64,000 bases of DNA from Dolomitihabitans soli (GCF_022213955.1 NZ_JAKNTW010000002.1:124001-188000); one strand, 5' to 3'. Numbered from the stretch's first letter, positions 1-8,711 are shown. The notes: generated from the sequence alone by a model not told the origin. Program-made: numbers and translations.

Positions 1-10
1 TCAGGCGAGC

Positions 11-1453
11 GTGCATATGAACGCGCACAGGGGGCGGATCGCCGGGTTCCGGCTGGCCGGACGGGGCAGCCTCGGCGAGGTGGGGACCTGGAGCGATGCC
101 CTGGCCCCGGACGGCTCGCGGGCCGGCGCGCTGCTGTTCGACGAGTTCCTGGTGGCCGTGCCGGGTGCCACCCAGCGGCTGGCCGCGACCGTGGCGGCCG
201 ATCGCCGGCTCACCCAGGGCGGGCAGACGGGCCTCCTGCCGATCGTGGACCTGGTGGCCGCGAGCGGCGAGGTCTGGCTGCTCACCGGTCATCCGGCGAG
301 CCCGGCCGTGGCCGATCTGCTGACCGGTACCGGCGGCCCCGCGCCCGATGCGGGAAGCGCGGCCACCGTCCTGGTGGAGTCGGCGCAGACCCTGCTCGCC
401 GTACACGCGGCGGGGCTGGCGCACGGCTCGCTCCAGCCGGGGAACGTCGTGATCGGCGACGACGGCGCGACGTTGCTGGCGGAGCGTGGCCTGAACGACG
501 CGCTGCGCGGCCGTACGCCGGCGCCCGAGCAGGACGTCGCGGCGTGGGCCTCGCTCGCCCGCGCTCTCGCCCCGGGGTGGGCGGGCGCGTCTCCCGCCGC
601 GGCCGAACTGATCGAGCGGGCCGCGACCACCTCGACCACGTACGGCCTCGCCGCGGCCCGCGACCTGCTGGTGGCCGGGCGCGAGCACTTCCCCGACGGG
701 TTCGCCGGACGTGACCGGCTGGTGGCGGCGACCCGCTGGTGGCGGCACGACCAGGGGGCCACGGACGTGGGCCCGACCGCGTACGGCGACCGCGACGAGG
801 GCGAGATCGTCACGTTGCTGCACGTTCCTTCACCCGTCGTGGCCCCGCCCGTTCCTGCTGCCGTGCCTTCGGAGGCGTCCGCGCCCATGCCGGTCTCCGC
901 GTGGGAGACCGACGAGCCGGAGGTCCGGTTCGGTCCCGGTCTGCCCACCGAGAGCACCGCGGAGCAGATCTGGCGGGCCGGGCGGCAGGAGAACACCGTC
1001 CACCAGCAGGAGCGGCGGTCGGCGGAACGCGCCGCGTCCAGGAAGCGCCGCCGTACGGCACTGTCCGCGGCGGTCTTCGCGCTGGTCATCGCGGGGGCGG
1101 TGCTGGCCTGGCTGCTGCTGGGCGGCAGCGGGCCGACGCTGGCCGTGTCGGGGGTGGACGTCAAGGCGCCGAAGAAGACGCAGGGCTGCGACTCGGCCAT
1201 CGTGATCACCGGGGTGATCACCACGAACGGGGCGGACGGGCAGGTGCGCTACGAGTGGCGGCGCAGCGACCGCAAGCAGGCCATCCAGCAGACCGAGGCG
1301 GTGCGCGCGGGAACCACCTCCTACGAGGTGAACCTGAGATGGACGGTGAAGGGTGAGGGATCCTTCAAGGGAACCGCCACGCTGAGGGTGCTCTCACCGC
1401 CGGGTGAGAAGCGGATCCAGGACAAGGCGACCTTCACCTATCGATGTCGGTAG
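11..1453 (+). CDS. membrane-anchored pseudokinase-like protein (5' end may lie outside window)
   Basis: About 480 aa. Residues 1 to about 235 resemble a Ser/Thr kinase fold without catalytic residues: the catalytic-loop equivalent reads HGSLQPGN, with Ser where HRD-type kinases have Asp, and no DFG motif follows. A basic stretch (ERRSAERAASRKRRR) precedes one membrane helix at about residues 355-373. The remaining 105 residues are probably extracytoplasmic, with an Ig-like or fibronectin-like pattern (VRYEWRRSD). The GTG at 11 and ATG at 17 both fit. No in-frame stop precedes them, so the true start could be upstream of the window. It is likely a non-catalytic scaffold or sensor; that role is inferred. 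Confidence 0.6.
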   Translation: MHMNAHRGRIAGFRLAGRGSLGEVGTWSDALAPDGSRAGALLFDEFLVAVPGATQRLAATVAADRRLTQGGQTGLLPIVDLVAASGEVWLLTGHPASPAVADLLTGTGGPAPDAGSAATVLVESAQTLLAVHAAGLAHGSLQPGNVVIGDDGATLLAERGLNDALRGRTPAPEQDVAAWASLARALAPGWAGASPAAAELIERAATTSTTYGLAAARDLLVAGREHFPDGFAGRDRLVAATRWWRHDQGATDVGPTAYGDRDEGEIVTLLHVPSPVVAPPVPAAVPSEASAPMPVSAWETDEPEVRFGPGLPTESTAEQIWRAGRQENTVHQQERRSAERAASRKRRRTALSAAVFALVIAGAVLAWLLLGGSGPTLAVSGVDVKAPKKTQGCDSAIVITGVITTNGADGQVRYEWRRSDRKQAIQQTEAVRAGTTSYEVNLRWTVKGEGSFKGTATLRVLSPPGEKRIQDKATFTYRCR

Positions 1454-1510
1454 CCGCTGGGATGCCGCCCGCAAATGCACGGCAAAGCGGTTCTTACTAC
1501 TCTGGCCGCC

Positions 1511-2836
1511 ATGACCACGCAAACCCCCGCCGGCTGGTATCCCGATCCCTACGGATCCCCACAACTCCGTTGGTGGGACGGGAACCAGTGGACCGATGCC
1601 ACCCACCCGCTGGAGGGCCCTGGCCGGCAGACACCCCAGACCGGGCCGCAGCAGCACCAGCCGGGCCCGCCGACCGGGCCGCAGCACCACCAGCAGATGC
1701 CCCAGACCGGCGCTCAGCAATACCAGCAAGGCCCGCCGACAGGGCCGTCCGCCGTTCCCTCCGCCCAGCAGGGCGGCCAGGGCCAGCCTCAGGGCGGCAT
1801 CGGCGCTCCCCCATCGCAGTACCAGGACGGCGCCGACGCACCTCCGCCGCAGTACCAGGGCGGACCTGACGCACCTCCGCCGCAGTCGCAGGGCGGACCT
1901 GACGCGCCGACCGACCGGGTTTCGCAGCAGTACCAGGGCGGACCCGACGTGCCGACCAACCGGATGCCGGGGCAGCCCACCGGTCAGTGGGGCGGCCAGC
2001 CGAACTGGCAGGGCGGCACTGCGCAGATGCCGGTGCCCGACTTCGGCCCGCCCGGCGGCCCGCCCAAGCGGACCAACGTCTGGCCGTGGGTCCTCGGCGG
2101 CGGCGGCGCGCTGCTCCTGGTGGCCGCGATCATCGTGGGTGTCATCTTCGTGAACCGCGGCGCCGACACCGTCGCGGGCCCGCCGACGCCGGCCCCCACC
2201 TCCCCGAGCCAGGGCCCGGAGATCCTGCCCTCGCCGCTCCCGCCCCTGCCCACCGGGCCGTCGGCAGGCCCTGAGCAGGTCCCGCTCCCCCAGCCGCAGG
2301 ACGGCCGGATCACCGACCCGAAGACCGGCTTCTCCTTCGAGGTCCCCGAGGGCGACGAGTGGAAGGTGCCCGCCGAGGGGCTCAACTCCGCCGACCCCGC
2401 GCAGCAGAAGTGGTCCAGCGGGGTGCAGGCGCTCTCCCACGAGAACTACCAGCAGGACAGCGACTGGATCGGCAACATCTACACCGGCGAGTTGCACGAG
2501 TCCTTCCCCTACGCCGGCCCCGCGTCCCTCCGCAGCACCACCGCGACGCTCTTCCAGCTGTACGAGAAGGAGTTCTACGCGCTGCCGCACAAGGGCAAGG
2601 TCGTGAAGAACGAGGCCATCAAGATCGGCGACAGGGACGCGTGGGTGCTGGAGTTCGAGCTGGACTTCTCGGCGGACGCGGAGAAGAACGGCTGGAAGTG
2701 GAAGACGGAACGGGGCGCCATCGTGCTGCTGGACCGTCCAGAAGGGGCCCGTCCGGCTCTGCTCTATATGTCCGTGCCGGACAACCTGGGCACCTCGACC
2801 GTCGGTGAGGTGCTCAACTCGCTCAAGGTCTCCTAA
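1511..2836 (+). CDS. DUF2510 membrane protein with Pro/Gln-rich repeat region
   Basis: 441 aa from the ATG at 1511. An upstream in-frame ATG at 1475 is less likely because the conserved domain starts a few residues after 1511. The N-terminus carries a DUF2510 motif (GWYPDPYGSPQLRWWDG, W-x(5)-W type). A low-complexity Pro/Gln/Gly region with QYQGGPDAPPP-type repeats follows. One membrane helix lies near residues 195-220, then a Pro/Ser/Thr linker and a folded domain of about 190 aa, predicted extracytoplasmic. DUF2510 occurs in actinobacterial membrane proteins and has no defined biochemical role. The gene lies 57 bp after the pseudokinase gene and 21 bp before orn. Confidence 0.75.
   Translation: MTTQTPAGWYPDPYGSPQLRWWDGNQWTDATHPLEGPGRQTPQTGPQQHQPGPPTGPQHHQQMPQTGAQQYQQGPPTGPSAVPSAQQGGQGQPQGGIGAPPSQYQDGADAPPPQYQGGPDAPPPQSQGGPDAPTDRVSQQYQGGPDVPTNRMPGQPTGQWGGQPNWQGGTAQMPVPDFGPPGGPPKRTNVWPWVLGGGGALLLVAAIIVGVIFVNRGADTVAGPPTPAPTSPSQGPEILPSPLPPLPTGPSAGPEQVPLPQPQDGRITDPKTGFSFEVPEGDEWKVPAEGLNSADPAQQKWSSGVQALSHENYQQDSDWIGNIYTGELHESFPYAGPASLRSTTATLFQLYEKEFYALPHKGKVVKNEAIKIGDRDAWVLEFELDFSADAEKNGWKWKTERGAIVLLDRPEGARPALLYMSVPDNLGTSTVGEVLNSLKVS
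1817..1960 (+). repeat. in-frame tandem repeats within the DUF2510 gene
   Basis: Four imperfect copies encode QYQDGADAPPP, QYQGGPDAPPP, QSQGGPDAPTD and QYQGGPDVPTN. The first three have a 33-bp period. These expand the disordered linker; copy number probably varies between strains. Confidence 0.7.
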
Positions 2837-2857
2837 GAAGGGCACTACGCTGTCTCT

Positions 2858-3454
2858 ATGAGTGACCTGCTGGTCTGGATCGACTGTGAGATGACCGGGC
2901 TCGACCTCGGCCGTGACGCGCTCGTCGAGGTGGCCTGTGTCATCACCGACGGTGAGCTGAACCAGCTGGACGAAGGCGTGGATGTGGTCATCAAGCCTCC
3001 GCCCGAAGCGCTGGAGCAGATGTCGGATGTCGTGCGCGAGATGCACACCGCCTCCGGTCTGCTGCCCGAGCTCGGCGGAGGCGTCACGCTGGCCGAGGCC
3101 GAGTCCATGGTGCTCGACTACATCCGCACCCATGTGCCCGAGTCCAAGAGGGCGCCGTTGTGCGGCAACTCGATCGCCACCGACCGCGCCTTCATCTCGC
3201 GTGACATGCCGACCGTCGACTCCTACCTGCACTACCGCATGATCGACGTGTCCTCGATCAAGGAACTGGTCCGCAGGTGGTATCCGCGGGTCTACTTCGC
3301 GGCTCCCGAGAAGCAGGGCGGGCACCGGGCGCTGGCCGACATCACGGAGAGCATCCGCGAGCTGCGCTACTACCGCGCGGCGGTGTTCGTGGCGCAGCCG
3401 GGGCCCGACTCCAACACGGCACGCGGGGTGGCGGAGCTGATCATCGGGTCCTGA
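2858..3454 (+). CDS. orn: oligoribonuclease
   Basis: 198 aa, normal family length. Orn is a 3'-5' exoribonuclease that degrades 2-5 nt RNA and linear dinucleotides such as pGpG. All DEDDh motifs are visible: [10 protein letters not shown] near the N-terminus (Asp, Glu), [11 protein letters not shown] (Asp) and GGHRALADI (His, Asp). There is no Shine-Dalgarno at useful distance. A TACGCT hexamer at 2846-2851 lies 6 nt before the ATG, so the mRNA may be leaderless, although the gene closely follows the DUF2510 gene. Confidence 0.95.
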   Translation: MSDLLVWIDCEMTGLDLGRDALVEVACVITDGELNQLDEGVDVVIKPPPEALEQMSDVVREMHTASGLLPELGGGVTLAEAESMVLDYIRTHVPESKRAPLCGNSIATDRAFISRDMPTVDSYLHYRMIDVSSIKELVRRWYPRVYFAAPEKQGGHRALADITESIRELRYYRAAVFVAQPGPDSNTARGVAELIIGS

Positions 3455-3520
3455 CGCCGGCGGGCGAATCGACTGCGAAAAACCGCTACACTTCTAACGT
3501 GCCGCCACGCGGTGGCCATG

Positions 3521-3596
3521 GTGGGTGTAGCTCAGGTGGCAGAGCGCCAGGTTGTGGTCCTGGATGTCGGGGGTTCAAGTCCCCTCACTCACCCCA
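3521..3596 (+). tRNA. tRNA-His (anticodon GTG)
   Basis: Full cloverleaf. The acceptor strand at 3521-3527 pairs with 3586-3592, with one G-T wobble. The anticodon loop reads TTGTGGT with GTG anticodon. The T arm has a 5-bp stem and TTCAAGT loop. The discriminator is C at 3593, which can pair with the extra G at -1 (3520), the identity element of tRNA-His. CCA is encoded at 3594-3596. Confidence 0.97.
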
Positions 3597-3599
3597 TGA

Positions 3600-3629
3600 A
3601 AACGGCCGGTCCTTCGGGACCGGCCGTTT
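3600..3629 (+). terminator. terminator after tRNA-His
   Basis: Perfect 13-bp stem (AAACGGCCGGTCC and its complement) closed by a TTCG tetraloop and ending in TTT, 3 nt after the tRNA CCA end. Confidence 0.9.
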
Positions 3630-3729
3630 CGCGTTGGTGAGCATCCGCTTCGGGTGACACGTCCGTGGGCGACGAATGTTTTTCGCCCTACCTGACCGAC
3701 TTAGCCCCCAAAGTTTGATATTGGGAGTT

Positions 3730-4056
3730 ATGCTCGCTGTCAACCGATACGCCGGAAGGGCGGGGGCCTCGGCGACTGATCGTGCCACCGGAGGCCGGAT
3801 GAGAGTCGACGACCCCGCGTACGGAGCCGGAAGCACCGATGTCCGGCTCGCGACGGGACTCAGCAAGCGGGAGACCGAGGTCATGGACCTGATCGCGACC
3901 GGTCATTCCAACGGTGAGATCGCCCAGCGCCTGTTCCTCAGCGAGAAGACCGTGAAGAACCACGTCAACCGGATCTACGCCAAGCTCGGCGTGGACTGCC
4001 GTGGCACGGCGATCGGCCTGTGGCGCAGCCTCACTCCAGGCGAGAAACCGGTCTGA
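3730..4056 (+). CDS. small LuxR/NarL-type helix-turn-helix regulator
   Basis: 108 aa, essentially a lone GerE/LuxR DNA-binding domain with no receiver domain. The C-terminal half carries [18 protein letters not shown] and the recognition helix region [19 protein letters not shown], typical of NarL/FixJ output domains. The start is uncertain: ATG 3730 has GGGAG only 2 nt upstream, while ATG 3799 has GGAGG 4 nt upstream and would still keep the whole HTH. It stands alone between the tRNA-His gene and the convergent lysine transaminase gene. Target unknown. Confidence 0.8.
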   Translation: MLAVNRYAGRAGASATDRATGGRMRVDDPAYGAGSTDVRLATGLSKRETEVMDLIATGHSNGEIAQRLFLSEKTVKNHVNRIYAKLGVDCRGTAIGLWRSLTPGEKPV

Positions 4057-4105
4057 CCTCTTCCCCGATCCGGTTTCCCGATTCGATTTCCCCGATCCGG
4101 GCCAA

Positions 4106-4148
4106 GGGCTGACCGTGCACCGGAACGAGTCCAGCACCCGGTCAGCCC
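4106..4148. terminator. bidirectional terminator between convergent genes
   Basis: Perfect 10-bp inverted repeat, GGGCTGACCG at 4106-4115 and its complement at 4139-4148, in the 104-bp gap between the LuxR-type gene and lat. The loop is 23 nt and there is no T-tract, as is common in GC-rich actinomycetes. Confidence 0.6.
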
Positions 4149-4160
4149 CTGGCCGCGCTG

Positions 4161-5486
4161 TCATTCCGGCCAGTGGTCGCCCGGTGGAGCGGAGTGCCGG
4201 ACCAGCGCACCCGCGATGGCGGCCACGCCGTACTCGATCTCGTCGGGTGTGACGGACAGGGCCGGGCGGAGCCTGATCGAGCGCTCGCCGCACGGCAGGA
4301 CCAGCACCCCGCCGTCCTCGCGGATGCGGGCGACCATCGCGTCACGCACGGCGGCGTCCGGCAGGTCGAAGGCGCACATCAGTCCTCGCCCCCGGGCGGC
4401 GGTGACCAGGTCGGGGTGATCGGCCTGGAGCTTGTTGAGCCCGGCGAGGAGCCGTTCGCCGAGGATCCCGGCGTTCTCGATCAGGCCGTCGCGTTCGATG
4501 ATCTCCAGCATCCGCCGGGAACGGACCATGTCGACCAGGCCGCCGCCCCAGGTGGAGTTGATCCGGCCGCTGACCGTGAAGACGTTGTCCGGCACCTCGT
4601 CCACCCTGCGGCCGGCCATGACCCCGCCGACCTGGGCCTTCTTGGCGAAGGCGACGAGGTCGGGGCGCAGGCCGAGTTGCTGGTACGCCCAGGGCGTGCC
4701 GGTCAGGCCGACCCCGGTCTGCACCTCGTCCAGCACGAACAGGGCGTCGTTCCGATGGCACAGCTCCTGCATCGCCTGGAGGAACTCCGCCCGCAGATGG
4801 TTGTCGCCCCCTTCGCCCTGGATCGGCTCGGCCACGAAGCAGGCGATGTCGTGCGGATGGGCGGCGAACGCCTCCCGCGCCTGGGTGAGCGCGCGCTCCT
4901 CCGCCGCCGCCACGCCGCCGGGCTCGTCCTGGTGGAGGTGGATCGCCGGGACCTCGACGCGCGGCCAGCCGAACTTGGGGAATCGGTCGGTCTTGAGCGG
5001 CTCGGTGTTGGTCAGCGACAGCGTGTAGCCGCTGCGCCCGTGGAAGGCCCGGGTGAGGTGCAGGACCTGGGTGCCGAGTTCGGGGGATCTGCCGTTGGCC
5101 TCGTTGTGCCTGCTCTTCCAGTCGAAGGCGGCCTTGAGCGCGTTCTCCACGGCCAGCGCGCCCCCCTCGACGAAGAACAGATGGGGAAGCTCCGGGTCGC
5201 CGAGCACCCGGGAGAAGGTGTCGGCGAAGTCGGCCAGGTGCTCCGTGTAGAGGTCGGAGTTGGCGGGCTTGTTGGCGGCGACCCTGCCGAGCAGGGCCAT
5301 GAACTCGGGGTCGTCGCCGAAGGGGTTGACCCCCAGCGGCGCCGAGGCGAAGAACGTGTAGAAGTCGAGATAACGGCGGTGGGTCCGGGCGTCGACCAGC
5401 CAGGATCCCCCGCTCAGGTCGAGATCGGGTTCGAGGTGGTATCCGTCGATCAGCAGATGGCGGGCGAGCCGGTCACGAAGGTCCAT
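4161..5486 (-). CDS. lat: L-lysine 6-transaminase
   Basis: 441 aa, class III PLP aminotransferase. It converts L-lysine and 2-oxoglutarate to 2-aminoadipate 6-semialdehyde and glutamate. The whole length matches actinobacterial LAT: FFVEGGALAVENALKAAFDW, the PLP-ring Asp in FVLDEVQTG (about residue 253), and the Schiff-base Lys in VAFAKKAQVGGVMAGRR (Lys282/283). The start is supported by GGAGGGG 3 nt upstream. In beta-lactam producers LAT feeds cephamycin synthesis; in mycobacteria it is a persistence gene under Lrp control. No beta-lactam genes lie nearby, so a lysine catabolic or stress role is likelier. Confidence 0.92.
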   Translation of the reverse strand: MDLRDRLARHLLIDGYHLEPDLDLSGGSWLVDARTHRRYLDFYTFFASAPLGVNPFGDDPEFMALLGRVAANKPANSDLYTEHLADFADTFSRVLGDPELPHLFFVEGGALAVENALKAAFDWKSRHNEANGRSPELGTQVLHLTRAFHGRSGYTLSLTNTEPLKTDRFPKFGWPRVEVPAIHLHQDEPGGVAAAEERALTQAREAFAAHPHDIACFVAEPIQGEGGDNHLRAEFLQAMQELCHRNDALFVLDEVQTGVGLTGTPWAYQQLGLRPDLVAFAKKAQVGGVMAGRRVDEVPDNVFTVSGRINSTWGGGLVDMVRSRRMLEIIERDGLIENAGILGERLLAGLNKLQADHPDLVTAARGRGLMCAFDLPDAAVRDAMVARIREDGGVLVLPCGERSIRLRPALSVTPDEIEYGVAAIAGALVRHSAPPGDHWPE

Positions 5487-5587
5487 GTCCCCTCCACGTT
5501 GAGCTGGACAGTACCCCGATGATTCCCCGCCATCCGCTTAGTTATACGGAAGACTTACGCTCATCATGGACATTTGAGGGAGAATAT

Positions 5588-6169
5588 TCAGACCACCGCC
5601 GTTCCGCCCGGCATCCCCGGCGCGTGCCGCCCGGCCGTCCTGCCGCCCAGCTTCCGCACCCGGAAGGCCAGGACCAGCAGCGAGATCCCGTACACCAGAG
5701 CCATGGCGCCGATCAGCCACGTCACGGCGAGCGCGCCCGTCGCGGGCCAGACGAAGAGCAGGACTCCGAAGACGACCGCCAGCACTCCGCTGAGGATGAA
5801 CATCCACTCGCCCTGGATCTCCTTGCGCAGCCGGATCCCCGCGATGATCTCGATGATCCCGATCACCACGGCCCAGATCGCGATCAGCATCAGCAGCGCC
5901 AGCGCCGTGATCCCCGGCCAGACCAGCGCGATGATGCCCGCCACGATGCCCAGCACCCCGGCGATGGCCAGCCACCAGCGCGACTCCCCCGGCGTCCCGC
6001 CGAAGGCCCCGAACAGCGAGAAGATCCCGTTCACGATCGCGTAGGCGCCGAAGAAGATCACCAGCGCGAAGACCGTGATGCCCGGCCAGACAAGGGCGAA
6101 GAGACCAAAGACGATCGCGCAGATCCCCCTGATGAGGATCATCCACCATGTGTCCGCTACCCGACCCAT
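5588..6169 (-). CDS. HdeD-family (DUF308) membrane protein
   Basis: 193 aa, six predicted membrane helices in three internally similar pairs, with repeated VWPGIT/VWPATG turns (FGLFALVWPGITVFALVIFF, GIIALVWPGITALALLMLI). This is the DUF308 pattern of HdeD, an acid-resistance-associated inner membrane protein in E. coli; in actinomycetes the function is unknown. The ATG at 6169 has GGGAGG 5 nt upstream and removes a non-conserved extension starting at 6226. It is the gene downstream of trhA on the same strand, separated by 88 bp. Confidence 0.8.
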   Translation of the reverse strand: MGRVADTWWMILIRGICAIVFGLFALVWPGITVFALVIFFGAYAIVNGIFSLFGAFGGTPGESRWWLAIAGVLGIVAGIIALVWPGITALALLMLIAIWAVVIGIIEIIAGIRLRKEIQGEWMFILSGVLAVVFGVLLFVWPATGALAVTWLIGAMALVYGISLLVLAFRVRKLGGRTAGRHAPGMPGGTAVV

Positions 6170-6257
6170 CTCGCCCTCCCTTCCTATGAAGAGGACGTTT
6201 CCGGCCACAGGCACGCGGCACACCACGCGTGCGTCAAGACTTGGCCGTGTTTACGGC

Positions 6258-6908
6258 TCAGGATGAAGAGACGACCATGAATACCGCGACGTACTGGACG
6301 ACGTAGGCGGCGAGGGTCAGGGCGTGGAAGACCTCGTGGAAACCGAACCAGCGGGGCGAGGGGTCGGGACGGCGCAGGCCGTACACGACGCCGCCGGCGC
6401 TGTAGAGGACGCCGCCGACGATGACCAGCACCACCGCGGCGACGCCCGCGCCCGCCACGAGTTGCGGCAGGACGAAGACGGCGGCCCAGCCGAGCGCGAT
6501 GTAGAGCGCCGTGTAGAGCCAGCGGGGCGCGCCCAGCCACAGGACGCGGAACAGCACGCCCGCGACCGCTCCCGTCCAGATCACGGCGAGCACGGCCACC
6601 CTGGCCGGGCCGTCCAGGGCGAGCAGCGCGAACGGGGTGTAGGTGCCCGCGATGATCAGGAAGATGTTGGCGTGGTCGAGCCTGCGCAGCACCTCGGCCG
6701 TACGTGGGCCCGGGGTGCCCCGGTGATAGGTCGCGGAGACGCCGAAGAGCAGGGCCGAGGTCACCGCGTAGATCGCGGCGGCCGCCCGCGCCTGCATCGT
6801 CTCGCCCATGGTCACCAGCACGAACCCGGCGACCACCGCGATCGGCAGCGCGCCCGCGTGCAACCACCCCCGCAGTCGCGGCTTCACGGCCAACCCGGCG
6901 ACGCTCAT
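6258..6908 (-). CDS. trhA: TrhA/hemolysin III-family PAQR membrane protein
   Basis: 216 aa, seven predicted membrane helices. PAQR-family residues are visible: GVSATYHRG (first conserved His), RRLDHANIFLIIAGTYTPFA (second motif) and FHEVFHALTLAAY (final HxxxH-type motif). Bacterial homologues contribute to membrane energetics and fluidity homeostasis. The start is the ATG at 6908, 7 nt after GGAGG; the GTG at 6911 is less likely. A perfect 24-bp palindrome 14 bp upstream suggests repressor control. Confidence 0.88.
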   Translation of the reverse strand: MSVAGLAVKPRLRGWLHAGALPIAVVAGFVLVTMGETMQARAAAAIYAVTSALLFGVSATYHRGTPGPRTAEVLRRLDHANIFLIIAGTYTPFALLALDGPARVAVLAVIWTGAVAGVLFRVLWLGAPRWLYTALYIALGWAAVFVLPQLVAGAGVAAVVLVIVGGVLYSAGGVVYGLRRPDPSPRWFGFHEVFHALTLAAYVVQYVAVFMVVSSS

Positions 6909-6922
6909 CACAACACCTCCAC

Positions 6923-6946
6923 GTAACCTACGCTAGCGTAGGTTAC
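6923..6946. promoter_or_regulatory. perfect 24-bp palindrome, probable TetR-type operator upstream of trhA
   Basis: The half-site GTAACCTACGCT is followed directly by its exact complement, centred on CTAG. A degenerate half copy (GTAGG) follows at 6953. It lies 15-38 bp before the trhA start. Size and perfect dyad symmetry suit a TetR-family operator. No TetR gene is adjacent. Confidence 0.65.
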
Positions 6947-7147
6947 GCTCCAGTAGGTTGTGATGTTGGTTACCCCTTGGCGGCGCGCCCCGCACCAACG
7001 GCATCGCCTCGGGGCCGGTCCTGGCCTCACGGACACCCACCGCCGGGTGGCCGCCGTCCTGGCCTACCTCGGCGCTCCTCCTGGCGGGTCTGCGGACTAA
7101 CCGTCATAATTACCGAAACCGACGAATATTCCATCAGGAGTTCGCGT

Positions 7148-7939
7148 ATGCCGCTCTCGGACCTCCAGCCCGTGCCCAGGGACCAGCTCCACTTCCCGCT
7201 GCCGCCGAAGTTCGAGGACGTCAGGGAGGAACGGCAGCACCGCAAGGAACGGCTCGCCGCGGCGCTGCGCCTGTTCGGCCGCTTCGGCTTCGAGGAGGGC
7301 GTCGCCGGGCACATCACGGCCCGCGACCCCGAGCACACCGATCACTTCTGGGTCAACCCGTTCGGCATGAGCTTCAAGCACATCAGGGTCAGCGACCTCA
7401 TCCTGGTCAACCACGAGGGCGCGGTCGTCGACGGCCGCCACCACGTCAACGAGGCCGCCTTCGCCATCCACTCGATGATCCACCAGGCCCGCCCCGACGC
7501 GGTGGCCGCCGCGCACAGCCATTCCGTGTACGGCAAGGCGCTGTCGTCCCTCGGCACCCTGCTGGAACCGCTGACCCAGGACGCGTGCGCGTTCTACGAG
7601 GACCACGCCCTGTTCGACGACTACACGGGCGTGGTGCTGGAGACCGAGGAGGGCCGCAGGATCGCCCAGACGCTCGGCTCCGCCAAGGCCGTGATCCTGC
7701 GCAACCACGGGCTGCTCACCGTGGGCGACACGGTCGACGCCGCCGCCTGGTGGTTCATCACCATGGAGCGCTCCGCGCAGGCCCAGCTCGCCGCCAAGGC
7801 CGCCGGGCAGACGGTCCCGATCTCGCACGAGAACGCCAAGCTCACCCACGGCCAGATCGGCAACGACTTCGTCGGCTGGGTCAACTTCCAGCCGCTGCAC
7901 GACCAGATCGTCAGAGCCGAACCCGACCTCCTGGACTGA
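7148..7939 (+). CDS. class II aldolase/adducin family protein
   Basis: 263 aa. It has the class II aldolase/adducin fold, with zinc-binding His residues in AAAHSHSVYGKAL and in RNHGLLTVGD, and the acid/base region FYEDHALFDDYTG. The family includes fuculose-phosphate aldolase and related decarboxylases; the substrate is not evident. The ATG at 7148 has AGGAG 7 nt upstream; reading further upstream yields non-conserved sequence. It is monocistronic, ending at a terminator shared with the convergent XRE gene. The 200 bp between the palindrome and this gene hold nothing I recognise. Confidence 0.85.
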   Translation: MPLSDLQPVPRDQLHFPLPPKFEDVREERQHRKERLAAALRLFGRFGFEEGVAGHITARDPEHTDHFWVNPFGMSFKHIRVSDLILVNHEGAVVDGRHHVNEAAFAIHSMIHQARPDAVAAAHSHSVYGKALSSLGTLLEPLTQDACAFYEDHALFDDYTGVVLETEEGRRIAQTLGSAKAVILRNHGLLTVGDTVDAAAWWFITMERSAQAQLAAKAAGQTVPISHENAKLTHGQIGNDFVGWVNFQPLHDQIVRAEPDLLD

Positions 7940-8037
7940 TCCCGGCCTCGGAGCCCTGCCACGATTCCGCTCCGCCGTACCATCCGGTGACCGAGTGGGC
8001 GACCGCCGAGGAGAGGCCGCGGGCCACACCTTCCAGG

Positions 8038-8070
8038 CCCCTGGCGGAGCCGGGGAAGCTCCGCCGGGGG
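8038..8070. terminator. bidirectional terminator
   Basis: 13-bp GC-rich stem (CCCCTGGCGGAGC paired to 8058-8070, one G-T) with a 7-nt loop, between the aldolase gene and the convergent XRE gene. Confidence 0.75.
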
Positions 8071-8076
8071 CGCACT

Positions 8077-8271
8077 TCATTGATCGTCGAAAAAGAGCTC
8101 TTCGATCTTCAGGTCGAACAGCTTGGCGAGACGGAAGGCGACGGGAAGGCTCGGGTCGAACTTCCCTGTTTCGATCGCGTTGATCGCCTGCCTTGACACG
8201 CTGACACGCTGAGCCAGGTCAGCCTGCGTCCAGGCGCGTTCGGCCCGAAGGTCCTTGATGCGGTTCCTCAT
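8077..8271 (-). CDS. small XRE-family repressor
   Basis: 64 aa. A single Cro/CI-type HTH fills the protein: MRNRIKDLRAERAWTQADLA, then VSRQAINAIETGKF and SLPVAFRLAKLFDL, ending in IEELFFDD. This is the YgzD/YozG-like family of tiny regulators. Its ATG overlaps the stop codon of the preceding membrane protein gene (ATGA), so the two are translationally coupled. It probably represses its own operon through the two dyads at 8712-8768. Confidence 0.9.
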   Translation of the reverse strand: MRNRIKDLRAERAWTQADLAQRVSVSRQAINAIETGKFDPSLPVAFRLAKLFDLKIEELFFDDQ

Positions 8272-8687
8272 CGGTATCTGATCTTGCCGACGACGATGGT
8301 GATCAAGTAGACGACTCCTAGAAGCACGGGGAAGACTGCGATATCGACGTCGTAGACGACGAGGCCGGCGGCGTCCGCGACGACGTAGGCGAATCCGCCG
8401 ACCCACCCCACTCCGAGGGCGACCGCCAGCGCATCCTGAATGATCTTCCGTTGAAACTCATCTTGTGCTCGGAGAAAGCGCGCGAAGGCGACGATCCATC
8501 CGATGCCGACGACAAGATTGGCGGCAACTGCGGCCCAGCTCGCCACCGGTTGCCGAGAATCCCACAAGAGTCCGGGACCGAACTTGGCCAAGGCAAGGGC
8601 CGCCGCCCAAGCGAGCGTCCAGAGTACAAGTCGAACGGCTGTCTCGATCGAGTTCCGATAGGCCCCGGTCTCGTTGTGTGCTTGCAC
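8268..8687 (-). CDS. four-helix membrane protein co-transcribed with XRE repressor
   Basis: 139 aa from the GTG at 8687, which has AGGAAGGG 6 nt upstream. Longer starts (GTG 8762) would overlap the promoter and operators. Four hydrophobic helices are predicted; a charged RAQDEFQRKIIQDALAVALG segment lies between helices 2 and 3, and the protein ends in KIRYR. Membrane protein plus tiny XRE regulator is a common bacterial arrangement; the membrane partner often affects repressor activity or envelope stress. Function here unknown. Confidence 0.75.
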   Translation of the reverse strand: MQAHNETGAYRNSIETAVRLVLWTLAWAAALALAKFGPGLLWDSRQPVASWAAVAANLVVGIGWIVAFARFLRAQDEFQRKIIQDALAVALGVGWVGGFAYVVADAAGLVVYDVDIAVFPVLLGVVYLITIVVGKIRYR

Positions 8688-8711
8688 GAGCTGCCCTTCC
8701 TGCGGCGAGAA

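Noticed and set aside
1394-3325. 643-aa open frame on the minus strand across the DUF2510 and orn genes
   Set aside because: Antisense of two well-supported genes, low-complexity Arg/Leu/Gly; no ribosome site.
6963-7100. 45-codon frame after the trhA palindrome
   Set aside because: No ribosome site and no recognisable similarity; arginine-rich composition typical of GC-rich spacers.
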